A stretch of 64,000 bases of DNA from Desulfovibrio oxyclinae DSM 11498 (GCF_000375485.1 NZ_AQXE01000005.1:160145-224144), one strand, 5' to 3'. Numbered from the stretch's first letter, positions 18,391-28,978 are shown. Made by a program: numbers and translations. Notes: generated by a model not told the origin, from the letters alone.

Positions 18391-18444
18391 CCCGCCCGGC
18401 CGACTTTGACATGGGTCAATGCCGTTTCCCACCGGGCGGGTTTT
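18391..18444 (+). promoter_or_regulatory. Leader hairpin with nested TTGAC/GTCAA palindrome
   Basis: Arms CCCGCCCGG (18391-18399) and CCGGGCGGG (18432-18440) are followed by TTTTA, so the RNA could terminate just before the small gene at 18464. Between the arms lies the palindrome TTGACATGGGTCAA (18406-18419), which could be an operator or contain a -35 element. Whether this is a terminator, an attenuator or an operator is not clear from sequence. Confidence 0.4.
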
Positions 18445-18463
18445 AGCTTCTCGGAGTAAAGTC

Positions 18464-18631
18464 ATGGATAAAGCAGACAAGCAGGCTCTTCAGGTCGCCA
18501 AGGAAGTGATCATCAAGTTCATCGAGGTGGGGCGCATCTCCCCGACCAACTTTGGCGAGCACTTCAAGACCATCTATTCGGACGTGGTTACCACCATCGC
18601 CGAGAACAACCGCGAAGATCGCGACGAGTAG
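18464..18631 (+). CDS. Conserved-looking 55-residue protein
   Basis: This small soluble protein begins MDKADKQALQVAKEVIIKF and contains IEVGRISPTNFGEHF in the middle. It looks like a compact two-helix protein. I recall similar short proteins in Desulfovibrio genomes but no function. The GGAG at 18453 and the tight spacing to ubiE (7 bases from stop to start) support it as a translated gene and the first member of an operon with ubiE. Confidence 0.65.
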   Translation: MDKADKQALQVAKEVIIKFIEVGRISPTNFGEHFKTIYSDVVTTIAENNREDRDE

Positions 18632-18638
18632 GGTGCGG

Positions 18639-19376
18639 ATGAGCAGCAGCCGAAACGGTGCCGCCGTTGATCCCGTGGAGCACGGCCGCAAGGTGTCCGA
18701 CATGTTCGGGCGTATTGCGGGGTGGTACGACTTTCTTAACCATTTTCTGAGTCTGGGGCAGGACGTCTACTGGCGCTATCGACTGGCGCGGGCGGCGCGT
18801 CCGGCTCCGGACGGTCGCGTGCTGGACCTTGCCGCCGGAACGCTCGACGTTTCGGTGGAGCTGCTGCGGCAGTATCCCGGCATCAGTGTGGCCGCGCTGG
18901 ATTTTTCGCTGCCCATGCTGGAGCAGGGCAAGCGCAAGAAGCTGGCCGGTCCGCGTGCGGAGAGCATCTTCCCGGTGCAGGCGGACGGGCGCGCCCTGCC
19001 GCTTCCCGACGAATGCATGGACGCGGCCACCATCGCCTTCGGCATCCGCAACATCGTGCCGAGGCAGGAGGCGTGGGCGGAATTTCTGCGCGTGCTCAAG
19101 CCCGGCGGACGCCTGTGCGTGCTGGAATTCGGCACGGGCAGCAGGCGCGTGTGGAAGGGCGTCTACAATTTTTATCTGGATCGCGTTCTGCCCGGCGTGG
19201 GCAAGGTGGTCTCCGGCGATTCCGGTGCGTATCGGTATCTGGCCGACACCATCCGTGCCTTCCCGGACGAGCGCAGCCTTGCGCTGGAAATGCGCGAGGC
19301 AGGGTTCGACCGCGTGTACCACGTCCCCATGATGTCGGGGATCGTGTTCCTGCACGTGGCGGAAAAACCCCTCTAG
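18639..19376 (+). CDS. ubiE: Demethylmenaquinone methyltransferase UbiE
   Basis: This 245-residue class I methyltransferase catalyses the last step of menaquinone synthesis, methylation of demethylmenaquinone. The family markers are present: MFGRIAGWYDFLNHFLSLGQD near residue 25, VLDLAAGTLDVSVEL for SAM, AFGIRNIVPRQEAW in place of the common FGxRNxxD, and VLKPGGRLCVLEFG. The C-terminal Y(R/K)YLADTIRAFPD motif is also standard. The quinone feeds the Qmo complex encoded at the right end of the window. Its stop region overlaps the convergent DUF2065 gene by four bases. Confidence 0.92.
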   Translation: MSSSRNGAAVDPVEHGRKVSDMFGRIAGWYDFLNHFLSLGQDVYWRYRLARAARPAPDGRVLDLAAGTLDVSVELLRQYPGISVAALDFSLPMLEQGKRKKLAGPRAESIFPVQADGRALPLPDECMDAATIAFGIRNIVPRQEAWAEFLRVLKPGGRLCVLEFGTGSRRVWKGVYNFYLDRVLPGVGKVVSGDSGAYRYLADTIRAFPDERSLALEMREAGFDRVYHVPMMSGIVFLHVAEKPL

Positions 19377-19576
19377 CCGAGGGAGCGGGCCAGCGAAACG
19401 GTCAGCAGCCCCAGAATGATGGCCGTCAGTCCGAGATAGCGAAGGCTTTTCGGCCGCTGGGAGGCCAGGGTGAGAAGTACCTTGGGCATCTTTTCCGCAA
19501 AGGCGAAGTAGGGGATGCCTTCGAGAACGAAAGCGATGCCGACCGCACAGAGTAGGGTGGACCAGTCGATATTCAT
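19373..19576 (-). CDS. DUF2065 small membrane protein
   Basis: This 67-residue protein has two hydrophobic helices separated by FAEKMPKVLLTLASQRPKSL, which matches the DUF2065 layout (helix, conserved P and R loop, helix). In many proteobacteria such genes lie near hflC or purA and their role is unknown. It starts at ATG 19576 and ends by overlapping the convergent ubiE stop. Confidence 0.8.
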   Translation of the reverse strand: MNIDWSTLLCAVGIAFVLEGIPYFAFAEKMPKVLLTLASQRPKSLRYLGLTAIILGLLTVSLARSLG

Positions 19577-19653
19577 GGGGTCTTTCTACCCACCCCCGAG
19601 AGCCGTGTCCAGCCGTGCGGTGCCGCAACAACATTCAGGGAGAGAGCCACATA

Positions 19654-20967
<1,314 letters not shown>

Positions 20968-20973
20968 GACTTC

Positions 20974-21657
20974 ATGCTCGGCCTCATTGTTTCCACGGAA
21001 AAGGAGCTTCGCGCAGCGCTTGGCAAATTCGACGACGCCCCGGGCGTTGCCGAAGGCGACATGGAAAGCTGGACCTGCAACGGGCGCGAATGGCTCGTGG
21101 CCGTCAGCGGCGTGGGCCCCGTGAACGCGGGCATCATGGCGGGCAGGCTGATTGAACGCGGCGTGAGCGGCGTGGTCAATGCCGGGCTGGCCGGAAGCTT
21201 CGACACCGGGCGGCTGCCCACGCAGTCCGTATGCGCGGTACGCTGCGAAACGTGGCCGGAATACGGGCTTGCTACCGCTGATGGCGTGGACCCGGAAGGC
21301 ATCGGCTTTCCGCTGGCCACCGTGAATGGACAGGCCGTCGGCAATCGCATCTGCATGGACCCGGTGCGGGCCGCAGGAGACATGGCACTTTCCCTGCCGT
21401 GGCTGGAGACCGCGTCGAGCCTGACGGTTTCGGCGGCGACCGGCACTCCCGAAGGGGCGCAGGGCCTGAAAACGACATTTGACGCGGACCTTGAGAATAT
21501 GGAAGGTTTTGCCGTGGCGCTGGCCTGCGTGCGGGCCGGGCTGCCGTTTCTCGAAATCCGCACCGTATCGAACCGCGTCGGTTCCCGCGAAGGGTGGGAC
21601 ATCGGCGGAGCGTTCACCGCGCTCAAAGTGGCCTGCGGTGCGCTTCTTGCGGCATAG
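20974..21657 (+). CDS. mqnB: Futalosine hydrolase
   Basis: This 227-residue member of the nucleoside phosphorylase/hydrolase fold removes adenine or hypoxanthine from (aminodeoxy)futalosine in the alternative menaquinone pathway. Typical features are GVGPVNAGIMAGRLIERG near residue 45, VVNAGLAGSFD, and the catalytic-acid segment ENMEGFAVALAC near residue 175. It is six bases after the dehydrogenase and ten before the prenyl synthase. The window thus holds three quinone genes, mqnB, polyprenyl synthase and ubiE. Confidence 0.9.
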   Translation: MLGLIVSTEKELRAALGKFDDAPGVAEGDMESWTCNGREWLVAVSGVGPVNAGIMAGRLIERGVSGVVNAGLAGSFDTGRLPTQSVCAVRCETWPEYGLATADGVDPEGIGFPLATVNGQAVGNRICMDPVRAAGDMALSLPWLETASSLTVSAATGTPEGAQGLKTTFDADLENMEGFAVALACVRAGLPFLEIRTVSNRVGSREGWDIGGAFTALKVACGALLAA

Positions 21658-21667
21658 GGCGAGGAAT

Positions 21668-22636
21668 ATGCTGGAACTCAAAGATTATTTCAAAAGGGAA
21701 CTGCCCGCGGTCAACGACTTCCTGATGCAGGAAGGGCGTGAACTCAACGGCATCGTGCGGGACGTCTGCCTGCACATCATGGCATCCGGCGGCAAGCGCA
21801 TCCGGCCCATGCTGACCATCCTCACCGCCCGTGCGCTGGGCTATGACCGGGACGATCACCTGCCCATGGCTTGCGCGTTGGAGCTGCTGCATTCCGCCAC
21901 GCTGCTGCACGATGACTATCTCGACGGGGCCGACACCCGCCGGGGCAGCCGCGCCGCGCATCTACAGTTCGGCACCACCGAGACCGTGCTCGCCGGCGAC
22001 GCACTGCTGGCCTTGGCCAACGAGATGGCCTCCCGTTACGGAAACGCCCGCCTGAGTCGCCTGCTGGCCATCGGCATCATGCAGACCGCCGAGGGCGAAA
22101 TCCGTGAAATCGAATTTTCCCGCGATCCCGCGCTGGACCGCGATACCTATATGGAAATCATCATAGGCAAGACCGCCCGGCTCATCGAGACCGCCTGCCG
22201 CTGCGGCGCGGCGCTGGCAGGTGCCACGCAGGAGCAGGAGGACGCCGCGGGCGAATACGGCCTGAATCTCGGCATCGCCTTCCAGCTCGTAGACGATGCG
22301 CTGGATTACGTGTCCCCCACGTCGGAAACAGGCAAGCCCGAGGGCGGGGACCTTCGCGAAGGCAAGGTCACGCTGCCGCTGATCCTGCTCATGGAGGACT
22401 CTGACGAGGCCGAACGGAAGACCCTGCTGGCCAGGCTCAAGGCCGGGGACATTCCGGACGAGGAGGCCGCGCCGGTGCTGGAACGCATCCGGGCGGGGGG
22501 GTACGCGGAAAAGACGCGGGACGAGGCCGCCATGTATGTGGAAAAGGCCAAGGCCGCGCTGGCGGGAATGGCGGATTCGGCGGAACTCACCGTCCTGCGC
22601 CAAGCCGCCGACTACGTGCTGACAAGAAACAAGTAG
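21668..22636 (+). CDS. Long-chain polyprenyl diphosphate synthase
   Basis: This 322-residue trans-prenyltransferase would make the isoprenoid side chain of menaquinone. Both aspartate-rich motifs are intact: LLHDDYLDGADTRRG (first, near residue 82) and FQLVDDALDYV (second, near residue 207). GGKRIRPML binds isopentenyl diphosphate. Chain length cannot be read with confidence; the neighbouring mqnB suggests a quinone tail. It starts at ATG 21668 behind GAGGA and is followed by a terminator. Confidence 0.92.
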   Translation: MLELKDYFKRELPAVNDFLMQEGRELNGIVRDVCLHIMASGGKRIRPMLTILTARALGYDRDDHLPMACALELLHSATLLHDDYLDGADTRRGSRAAHLQFGTTETVLAGDALLALANEMASRYGNARLSRLLAIGIMQTAEGEIREIEFSRDPALDRDTYMEIIIGKTARLIETACRCGAALAGATQEQEDAAGEYGLNLGIAFQLVDDALDYVSPTSETGKPEGGDLREGKVTLPLILLMEDSDEAERKTLLARLKAGDIPDEEAAPVLERIRAGGYAEKTRDEAAMYVEKAKAALAGMADSAELTVLRQAADYVLTRNK

Positions 22637-22642
22637 CTGACT

Positions 22643-22674
22643 GGCCGGTCTCGGGGTGCCCGACCGGCCTTTTC
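22643..22674 (+). terminator. Terminator of the mqnB/polyprenyl synthase unit
   Basis: Arms GGCCGGTC (22643-22650) and GACCGGCC (22662-22669) with further GG/CC pairing inside are followed by TTTTCTC. Confidence 0.85.
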
Positions 22675-22705
22675 TCATAGAGACAACCGTCAAAGGAGTA
22701 TCCGG

Positions 22706-25702
22706 ATGCTGTGCCGTGTCGAGGTGGGACTCAAGTCCCATGTCCGTGACGTGGTGGGCGCGCGTGTCGCCCGCAAGATCGCCAACGAACTGGGTGTCGC
22801 CACCGAAGGCGTGCGAGTGGTCAAGGTTTTTACGCTTGAAGGACTCGAACAGGACGAGGTGGACATGGCCGTGGAGCGCGGTGCGCTGCACGATCCCGTG
22901 CTGCACGAGGTTTCCCTCGCCCCCATTGCCGAAGGCTTCGACTGGGCCGTGGAAGTTGGCTTCCGTCCCGGCGTCACCGACAACGAAGGCCGCACCGCGC
23001 AGGAGACCCTTGCCGTGGTCCTCGGGCTCGACCGTCAGCGCATGGAATCCGTGAAGGTCTACGTGGCCAACCAGTATCTTATTTCCGGCGATCTCGACGA
23101 AGCCACCGTCAAACACGTCTGCACCGACCTGCTCGCCAACGAGCTCATCCAGCGCTATGAGTACAAATCCGCCGAAGCATGGAAAACAGAGCCGGGCTTC
23201 GAAGCGCGCGCCGCACGGGTCACTGGACAGGCCAGCGACGAAGTGGCGGTGATCCCGCTGTCTTCCATGACCGATGACGAAATGATGGCCTTCTCCCGCG
23301 CCAACACGCTGGCCCTGTCGCTGGATGAAATGTACGCCATCCGCGCCTATTATCTGCGCGAGGACGTGGCCGCCGACCGCCGCGCCGCCGGGCTGCCCGC
23401 CGATCCCACCGACGCGGAGATCGAAGTGCTGGCGCAGACGTGGTCCGAGCACTGCAAGCACAAGATTTTCAGCTCCTTCATCACCTATGAGGACGTGGAG
23501 ACCGGCAAGGTCGAAACCCACGACAGCCTCTACAAGACCTTCATTCAGGGCAGCACCAAGGCCATCCGCCGCCGCAACGCGGAGAACGGCCCGTACGGCG
23601 ATTACTGCCTCAGCGTCTTCAAGGACAATGCGGGCGTCATCAAGTTCTCGGAGAACCTGAACGTGTGCGTGAAGGTGGAGACCCACAACAGCCCGTCCGC
23701 CCTTGACCCGTATGGCGGAGCACTCACCGGCATCGTGGGGGTGAACCGCGACCCCATGGGCACCGGCCTCGGCGCCAACCTGCTGTGCAACACCGACGTT
23801 TTCTGCTTCGCCTCGCCGTATCACGAGGGCGAACTGCCCCCGAGGCTGCTGCATCCGCGCCGCGTCTTCGAGGGCGTGCGCGAAGGTGTGGAGCACGGCG
23901 GCAACAAGTCCGGCATTCCCACGGTCAACGGTTCCATCGTCTTTGATGAGCGCTACCTCGGCAAGCCGCTGGTCTACTGCGGCACCGTGGGCACCATGCC
24001 CGTCACCGTGGCCGGACGGCCCAGCGAAGACAAGTGCGCCATGCCCGGCGACGCCATCGTCATGTGCGGTGGCCGCATCGGCAAGGACGGCATCCATGGC
24101 GCGACCTTCTCCTCGGAGGAACTGCACGAGGGCTCCCCGGCCACGGCGGTGCAGATCGGCGACCCCATCACCCAGCGCAAGATGTACGATTTTCTCATGC
24201 GCGCCCGCGACAAGGGACTGTACAACGCCATCACCGACAACGGCGCGGGCGGCCTGTCTTCTTCTGTTGGCGAAATGGCCGAGGATTGCGGCGGTTTCGA
24301 CATGGACCTCGCCAAGGCGCCGCTGAAGTATGACGGCCTCAAGCCGTGGGAAATCCTCATTTCCGAGGCGCAGGAGCGCATGACCGTTGCCGTGCCGCCG
24401 GAAAAACTGGACGAGTTCATGGAACTGTCCCGCGCCATGGATGTGGAGTCCACGGTGCTCGGCAGCTACAACGATGAAGGACGATACTTCGTCCGCTACG
24501 GCGACACCAAGGTCGCCTGTCTCGACATGGACTTCCTGCACGGCGGCGTGCCGCAGATGAAGCTCGAAGCCCGCTGGGAAGCGCCGCGCATCGAGTCCGA
24601 TCCGGTGCCGCAGGTGCAGGACCACGACGCGCTGCTGCACGACATGCTCGGACGGCTCAACATCTGCTCCAAGGAGTACGTGGTTCGCCAGTACGACCAC
24701 GAGGTGCAGGGCAAGAGCGCGGTCAAGCCCATGGTCGGCAAGGAGAACGATGGTCCCTCCGATGCGGGCGTGCTGCGTCCGGATCTGGACAGCGAAAAGG
24801 GCCTTGTCATCTCCCACGGCATCTGTCCCAAGTTCTCGGACATCGACACTTACTGGATGATGGCCAACGCTGTTGACGAAGCGGTACGAAACGCCGTGGC
24901 GGTCGGCGCCGACCCGGACTTCATGGCCGGTTGCGACAACTTCTGCTGGTGTGACCCGGTTCAGTCCGAAGCCACGCCCGACGGACGCTACAAGCTTGCT
25001 CAGCTGGTGCGCGCCAACAAGGCGCTTGCCCACTACTGCCTGTCTTTCGGTGTTCCCTGTGTTTCCGGAAAGGACTCCATGAAGAACGACTACAAGGGCG
25101 GCGGGCAGAAAATATCCATCCCGCCGACCGTGCTGTTCTCGGTCATCGGCGTGCTGCCGGACGTGAACAAGTGTCTGACTTCCGATTTCAAGAATCCTGG
25201 CGACGATATCTACGTGCTGGGCCTGACTCATGCCGAACTCGGCGGCTCGGAACTGACCGATCAACTCGGGTTCGTGCGCGGCGAAGTGCCGCAGGTGGAC
25301 GCGCTGGCGGCCCGCGAGCGGTACCGCAAGTTCTTCCGCGCGGTTCAGGACGGGCTGGTGAACGGGGCGCACGATCTTTCCGACGGCGGCCTCGCTGTGG
25401 CGCTGGCGGAGATGTGCATCGGCGGTCGCCTGGGGGCCAACGTGGATCTGGACGCTGTTCCGACCTGCGGTGATGTTGACCTGACCTCGCTGCTGTATTC
25501 CGAAACCGCAAGCCGCCTGCTGGTGAGCGTTCCGGAGCGGAACCGCCTTGCATTCGAGCAGGCCATGGCCGGGACGAAGTTCGCCCGCATCGGCCGCGTG
25601 GAGCAGGAGGCTAAACTGATCGCCAGAGCTTCCGATAAGACTGTTTTGACCTCCGGGGTGGAGAGCCTCGGCCATGCTTTCCGGGCCACTTTGGACTGGT
25701 AA
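22706..25702 (+). CDS. purL: Phosphoribosylformylglycinamidine synthase, PurS-PurL fusion
   Basis: This 998-residue enzyme converts FGAR to FGAM in purine synthesis. Residues about 1-170 look like PurS-type modules (CRVEVGLKSHVRDVVGARVA). The remainder is the two-lobed PurL synthetase with VKVETHNSPSALDPYGGA, GNKSGIPTVNG, GAGGLSSSVGEMAEDCGG and SDGGLAVALAEM. No glutaminase domain is present, so a separate PurQ must supply ammonia. The length lies between the small PurL (~740) and the large one (~1300), consistent with the fused PurSL type. A strong AAAGGAG precedes the start at 22706. Confidence 0.93.
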   Translation: MLCRVEVGLKSHVRDVVGARVARKIANELGVATEGVRVVKVFTLEGLEQDEVDMAVERGALHDPVLHEVSLAPIAEGFDWAVEVGFRPGVTDNEGRTAQETLAVVLGLDRQRMESVKVYVANQYLISGDLDEATVKHVCTDLLANELIQRYEYKSAEAWKTEPGFEARAARVTGQASDEVAVIPLSSMTDDEMMAFSRANTLALSLDEMYAIRAYYLREDVAADRRAAGLPADPTDAEIEVLAQTWSEHCKHKIFSSFITYEDVETGKVETHDSLYKTFIQGSTKAIRRRNAENGPYGDYCLSVFKDNAGVIKFSENLNVCVKVETHNSPSALDPYGGALTGIVGVNRDPMGTGLGANLLCNTDVFCFASPYHEGELPPRLLHPRRVFEGVREGVEHGGNKSGIPTVNGSIVFDERYLGKPLVYCGTVGTMPVTVAGRPSEDKCAMPGDAIVMCGGRIGKDGIHGATFSSEELHEGSPATAVQIGDPITQRKMYDFLMRARDKGLYNAITDNGAGGLSSSVGEMAEDCGGFDMDLAKAPLKYDGLKPWEILISEAQERMTVAVPPEKLDEFMELSRAMDVESTVLGSYNDEGRYFVRYGDTKVACLDMDFLHGGVPQMKLEARWEAPRIESDPVPQVQDHDALLHDMLGRLNICSKEYVVRQYDHEVQGKSAVKPMVGKENDGPSDAGVLRPDLDSEKGLVISHGICPKFSDIDTYWMMANAVDEAVRNAVAVGADPDFMAGCDNFCWCDPVQSEATPDGRYKLAQLVRANKALAHYCLSFGVPCVSGKDSMKNDYKGGGQKISIPPTVLFSVIGVLPDVNKCLTSDFKNPGDDIYVLGLTHAELGGSELTDQLGFVRGEVPQVDALAARERYRKFFRAVQDGLVNGAHDLSDGGLAVALAEMCIGGRLGANVDLDAVPTCGDVDLTSLLYSETASRLLVSVPERNRLAFEQAMAGTKFARIGRVEQEAKLIARASDKTVLTSGVESLGHAFRATLDW

Positions 25703-25840
25703 GGCAATAAAGTAGGACGTTGTTGGGGGTTTACCCGATAACGAAAAAAGAATATGGGGGTACGAAGCCTTACGGAGGTGTTCTGTCGGGGAGTATAGCA
25801 AGAACCATTTTCTGGTCGGTAAGTTGCCTAGGGGGGTACA

Positions 25841-26326
25841 ATGTCCAGGTTCTTCAAGCCGGTGCGGCGCTGCCTGACGGTTGGTACGGCGGCGCTCCTC
25901 ATCGTGGGTGCTGTTGCGGCATCCGGATTCTGTGAATCCGGTCGATACGTGGGGAGCGACGCTTGTGCCGATTGTCATGAGGTGGAGTACGAAAATTTCA
26001 AAAAATACGCTAAGAAAGCTCACTCGGGAGAGTCGGTCCAGATCATGGCCGGCGACTTGACGGAGGAAGAACTCAAGGAGTGTTTTTCCTGTCATGTCAC
26101 GGGGTATGGCGAGCCGGGGGGCTTTGTCAGCTTCGAGGAGACGCCCGGGTTGAGCGACGCGGGCTGTGAGGTGTGTCACGGGCCGGGCTATGAGCACGTC
26201 GAGTCCGGCGGCGATCCCTACCTCATCAAGGGACAGCTTGAGGTTTCCGATTGCGAAGCCTGCCACAATTCCGAACGGGTCGAGGCCTTCGACTACAAGC
26301 CGCTGCTGTTCGGCGGCGCGCACTAG
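25841..26326 (+). CDS. Exported four-haem cytochrome, c554-like
   Basis: This 161-residue protein has a signal peptide (about residues 1-31, ending ASGFCES) and four CxxCH haem sites: CADCH, CFSCH, CEVCH and CEACH. The layout, with YVGSDACADCHEVEYENF, then CFSCHVTGYG and CEVCHGPGYEHVESGG, resembles the cytochrome c-554 family of multihaem proteins. Additional histidines (KKAHSGE, GGAH) may be axial ligands. It ends ten bases before a chemoreceptor carrying its own haem motif, so the two are almost certainly co-transcribed and may exchange electrons or signals in the periplasm. About 140 bases precede it with no recognised gene. Confidence 0.88.
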   Translation: MSRFFKPVRRCLTVGTAALLIVGAVAASGFCESGRYVGSDACADCHEVEYENFKKYAKKAHSGESVQIMAGDLTEEELKECFSCHVTGYGEPGGFVSFEETPGLSDAGCEVCHGPGYEHVESGGDPYLIKGQLEVSDCEACHNSERVEAFDYKPLLFGGAH

Positions 26327-26335
26327 GAGGCCTGC

Positions 26336-28351
26336 ATGCAGTTCATTCGGAAATCGCTCGGCGTCAAGGTTCTGCTGCTGACGTCGTTGCTGACCATAGT
26401 GGCCTTTACCGGCCTGTTCATCTGGAATTCCTACGCCAACTACGAAACCATGCTGGAGGAGATCCATGGCGCCGCCGACCGGAACTCCGACATGCTCTAC
26501 ATGTCCATCGAGGAGCCCATGGCCGTGGGCGACAACGAGGGCACCATCAGCAAGTTCGACGAAGTGGCCGAGCGGTACGATGACATCACCGCGCACATGG
26601 TCGACTACAAGGGCGAGATCACCTACTCCACCGAGAAGGAGACCGTCCGCAGGGAAGTCTTCGAGGTCTTTTCGATCAAAAAGGCCACGGACCTGATCAT
26701 CGAAAGCCTTGAGCAACCCATCAAGAAGGGCGAGCTGGTCGAGGACGGCGACGGACTCTTTTTCACCAGCGTCGCCACCATCCCCAATGAAAAGAGCTGC
26801 CAACACTGCCACGGCGCGTCGCGGGACATCCTCGGCGCCATGGTGCTCGTGCAGGATGTGACGCCGCAGTTCAACAGCCTCAAGAGCACCCAGATCAAAT
26901 CCGCCGGGATATCCATCCTGGGCGTGCTGGCGCTGCTTGCCGCGCTGATCGTGTTCATGCGCCGCAACGTGGTCAACCGCATAAAGCTCATCGCGGACGC
27001 CACCGAGGAAGTGAGCAAGGGCAATCTCGACGCGGAGTTCTCGGTCAAGGGATCGGACGAGCTCGGCAACCTGAGCAGCTACCTCTCGGAAATGGTCCGG
27101 CAGATCAAGGATCAGCTTCAGTACAACAAGAGCATCCTCGACGGCATCATCGTGCCGCTGTTCGTCACCGACGCCAAGGAACGCTTCCAGTTCGCCAACC
27201 CGCCCATGTGCGAGGTGCTCGGCAAAGACAAGGACCAGATCGTCGGCAGGACCGTATCCCAGATATTCGAATGTGCCGAAGGCGACGAGACCTGTGACGC
27301 GGCCCATGTCATCGGTGCCGGGGTGGCGCTTTCGGGTAACTTCGTCTTTGTGCGGGATAACGGCGAAAAAGTTCCCGTGCATTTCGAATGCTCACCGCTC
27401 AAGGACGCCAAGGGCGAAGTGGTCGGAGCCATCGGCGTGCTCATCGACCTCACCCGCGAGGAAGAGGACAAGAAGAATATCGAGAAGCAGCGACAGAACC
27501 TCATGGAGGTCGCCAACGAGGTGACCGAGGTCGCCTCGCGGCTGTCCGCTTCCAGCACCGAACTGTCGCAGCAGATGGAGAATCTGTCCCGTGGCGTGGA
27601 CACCACCGCGGACCAGACCGGTCAGGTGGCTACCGCCATGGAGCAGATGAACGCCACCGTGCTGGAGGTCGCCAGAAACGCCTCGGAAGCCTCGCAGGCC
27701 TCGGACGAGTCCAACAAGGTGGCCGAGGAGGGCGGCCAAGTGGTCGCCACCACGGTGGAGGAAATCAATTACGTTGCACGCATCACGGACAGCCTCGCCG
27801 AGTCGTTGTCCGACCTGTCCGACAGGGCCGAGAACATCGGCAAGGTCATGGGCGTGATCAACGACATTGCGGACCAGACCAACCTGCTCGCGCTTAATGC
27901 AGCCATTGAGGCCGCCCGCGCCGGTGAGGCCGGTCGCGGATTCGCGGTGGTTGCGGACGAGGTTCGCAAACTGGCGGAAAAGACCATGAGCGCGACCAAG
28001 GAAGTGGAGGACGCCATTTCCCTGATTCAGCAGAGCACCAGCGATGCGGTCCGCGAAATGGACAGCACCAAGGGCCGCGTGGTCAAGGCTTCGGAAATGG
28101 CGACAAGCTCGGGCGACAAGCTCAGCCAGATCGTCAAGCAGGCAGGCAGCATGGCCAACATGGTCCAGGGCATTGCCGCAGCGGCCGAAGAGCAGTCCGC
28201 CACCAGCGACCAGATCAACGGCAGCGTCAATCACATCAACGAACTCTCGCAGGAGATCCTGACGGGCATCAGGGAATCCAACGAGGGAATTCGCGAGGTT
28301 GACGAAATGTCCCAGACACTCTCGCGCCTCGTGGAAAAGTTCAAGGCGTAA
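26336..28351 (+). CDS. Methyl-accepting chemotaxis protein with periplasmic c-type haem motif
   Basis: This 671-residue receptor has a transmembrane helix at about 10-30, a periplasmic domain at 31-188, a second helix at about 190-207, HAMP at 208-260, a PAS domain at about 265-370 and a methyl-accepting signalling domain from about 400 (hairpin tip [20 protein letters not shown]). The periplasmic domain carries CQHCHG (155-160), a covalent haem attachment site. This recalls DcrA of D. vulgaris and the Geobacter GSU0935/GSU0582 haem sensors. It probably senses redox potential or oxygen; the PAS domain may add a cytoplasmic cue. The upstream cytochrome is in the same operon. Confidence 0.93.
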   Translation: MQFIRKSLGVKVLLLTSLLTIVAFTGLFIWNSYANYETMLEEIHGAADRNSDMLYMSIEEPMAVGDNEGTISKFDEVAERYDDITAHMVDYKGEITYSTEKETVRREVFEVFSIKKATDLIIESLEQPIKKGELVEDGDGLFFTSVATIPNEKSCQHCHGASRDILGAMVLVQDVTPQFNSLKSTQIKSAGISILGVLALLAALIVFMRRNVVNRIKLIADATEEVSKGNLDAEFSVKGSDELGNLSSYLSEMVRQIKDQLQYNKSILDGIIVPLFVTDAKERFQFANPPMCEVLGKDKDQIVGRTVSQIFECAEGDETCDAAHVIGAGVALSGNFVFVRDNGEKVPVHFECSPLKDAKGEVVGAIGVLIDLTREEEDKKNIEKQRQNLMEVANEVTEVASRLSASSTELSQQMENLSRGVDTTADQTGQVATAMEQMNATVLEVARNASEASQASDESNKVAEEGGQVVATTVEEINYVARITDSLAESLSDLSDRAENIGKVMGVINDIADQTNLLALNAAIEAARAGEAGRGFAVVADEVRKLAEKTMSATKEVEDAISLIQQSTSDAVREMDSTKGRVVKASEMATSSGDKLSQIVKQAGSMANMVQGIAAAAEEQSATSDQINGSVNHINELSQEILTGIRESNEGIREVDEMSQTLSRLVEKFKA

Positions 28352-28373
28352 CGAGTCCCAAGTCAATCGTTGA

Positions 28374-28404
28374 GGGGTGGCTCACAAGGAGCCACCCCTT
28401 TTTT
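28374..28404 (+). terminator. Terminator of the cytochrome/chemoreceptor operon
   Basis: Arms GGGGTGGCTC (28374-28383) and GAGCCACCCC (28389-28398) are perfect and are followed by six T. Confidence 0.92.
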
Positions 28405-28435
28405 CTGAAAGGGGTTGACGCGGGCGTGGGCACTT

Positions 28436-28456
28436 GTTAGGAATTATTATCGTTAA
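28436..28456 (+). promoter_or_regulatory. Possible PerR/Fur-type operator before perR
   Basis: An AT-rich segment containing TTAGGAATTATTATCGTTAA sits in otherwise GC-rich DNA, just before the ribosome binding site of perR. It partly resembles the TTATAATxATTATAA box of PerR proteins and a Fur-like ATTATTATC core. It overlaps where a -10 element would fall after TTGACG at 28415. Autoregulation is likely for this family, but the match is imperfect. Confidence 0.4.
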
Positions 28457-28470
28457 CGCGGAGGTATGGC

Positions 28471-28869
28471 ATGCATACGGAAATGAATTTTAGGCTTTCG
28501 AAACAGCGGCGGGTCATTCTTGAGGAGCTCAGGAAGGTGACGTCGCACCCCACGGCGGATGAGGTTTATGACATGGTCAGAAAGATTCTGCCGAGGATCA
28601 GCCTTGGAACCGTTTACCGCAACCTGGAGTTTCTGAACTCTCAGGGAATGGTGCTCAAGCTCGGCGGCCCCGGCGAGCAGAAGCGTTTCGATGGCAACCC
28701 CGATCCGCACCCGCACATTCGGTGCGAGGTGTGCTCGCGCATAGCGGATATCATGTGCGAAGTGTCTGACCCCGTCCTTCCGGAGGGCGAGGAGCAGGGC
28801 TTTACCGTTCACCACTGCAACGTCGAGTTCGTGGGCGTGTGCCCCGAATGCAGGGCGGCCTGTCAGTAG
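28471..28869 (+). CDS. perR: PerR-like peroxide-responsive repressor (Fur family)
   Basis: This 132-residue Fur-family regulator has an N-terminal winged helix (RLSKQRRVILEELRK, then TADEVYDMVRK and ISLGTVYRNLEFL). The C-terminal dimer domain has the structural zinc cysteines CEVC and CPEC, and metal-sensing histidines in DPHPHIRC. PerR releases DNA when bound iron catalyses histidine oxidation by peroxide. The next four genes are oxygen and superoxide defence proteins, which supports PerR rather than Fur or Zur. It starts with ATG at 28471 behind a perfect GGAGG. Confidence 0.9.
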   Translation: MHTEMNFRLSKQRRVILEELRKVTSHPTADEVYDMVRKILPRISLGTVYRNLEFLNSQGMVLKLGGPGEQKRFDGNPDPHPHIRCEVCSRIADIMCEVSDPVLPEGEEQGFTVHHCNVEFVGVCPECRAACQ

Positions 28870-28978
28870 GGAAAAGCCGTTCGGGACGGGGTTCATTTTT
28901 TCGGTAATTGTGCTACAGGTATAACTGCAGTCCCAGTTAGAAACACATAAGTATAGAAGTTGTAAGGAGAAATACCAA

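Noticed and set aside
21962..27382. A very long open frame on the minus strand opposite the prenyl synthase, purSL, cytochrome and chemoreceptor genes
   Set aside because: It runs antisense through several well-recognised genes, has no family motifs, and is a by-product of GC-rich codon bias (third-position G/C avoids stops on the other strand).
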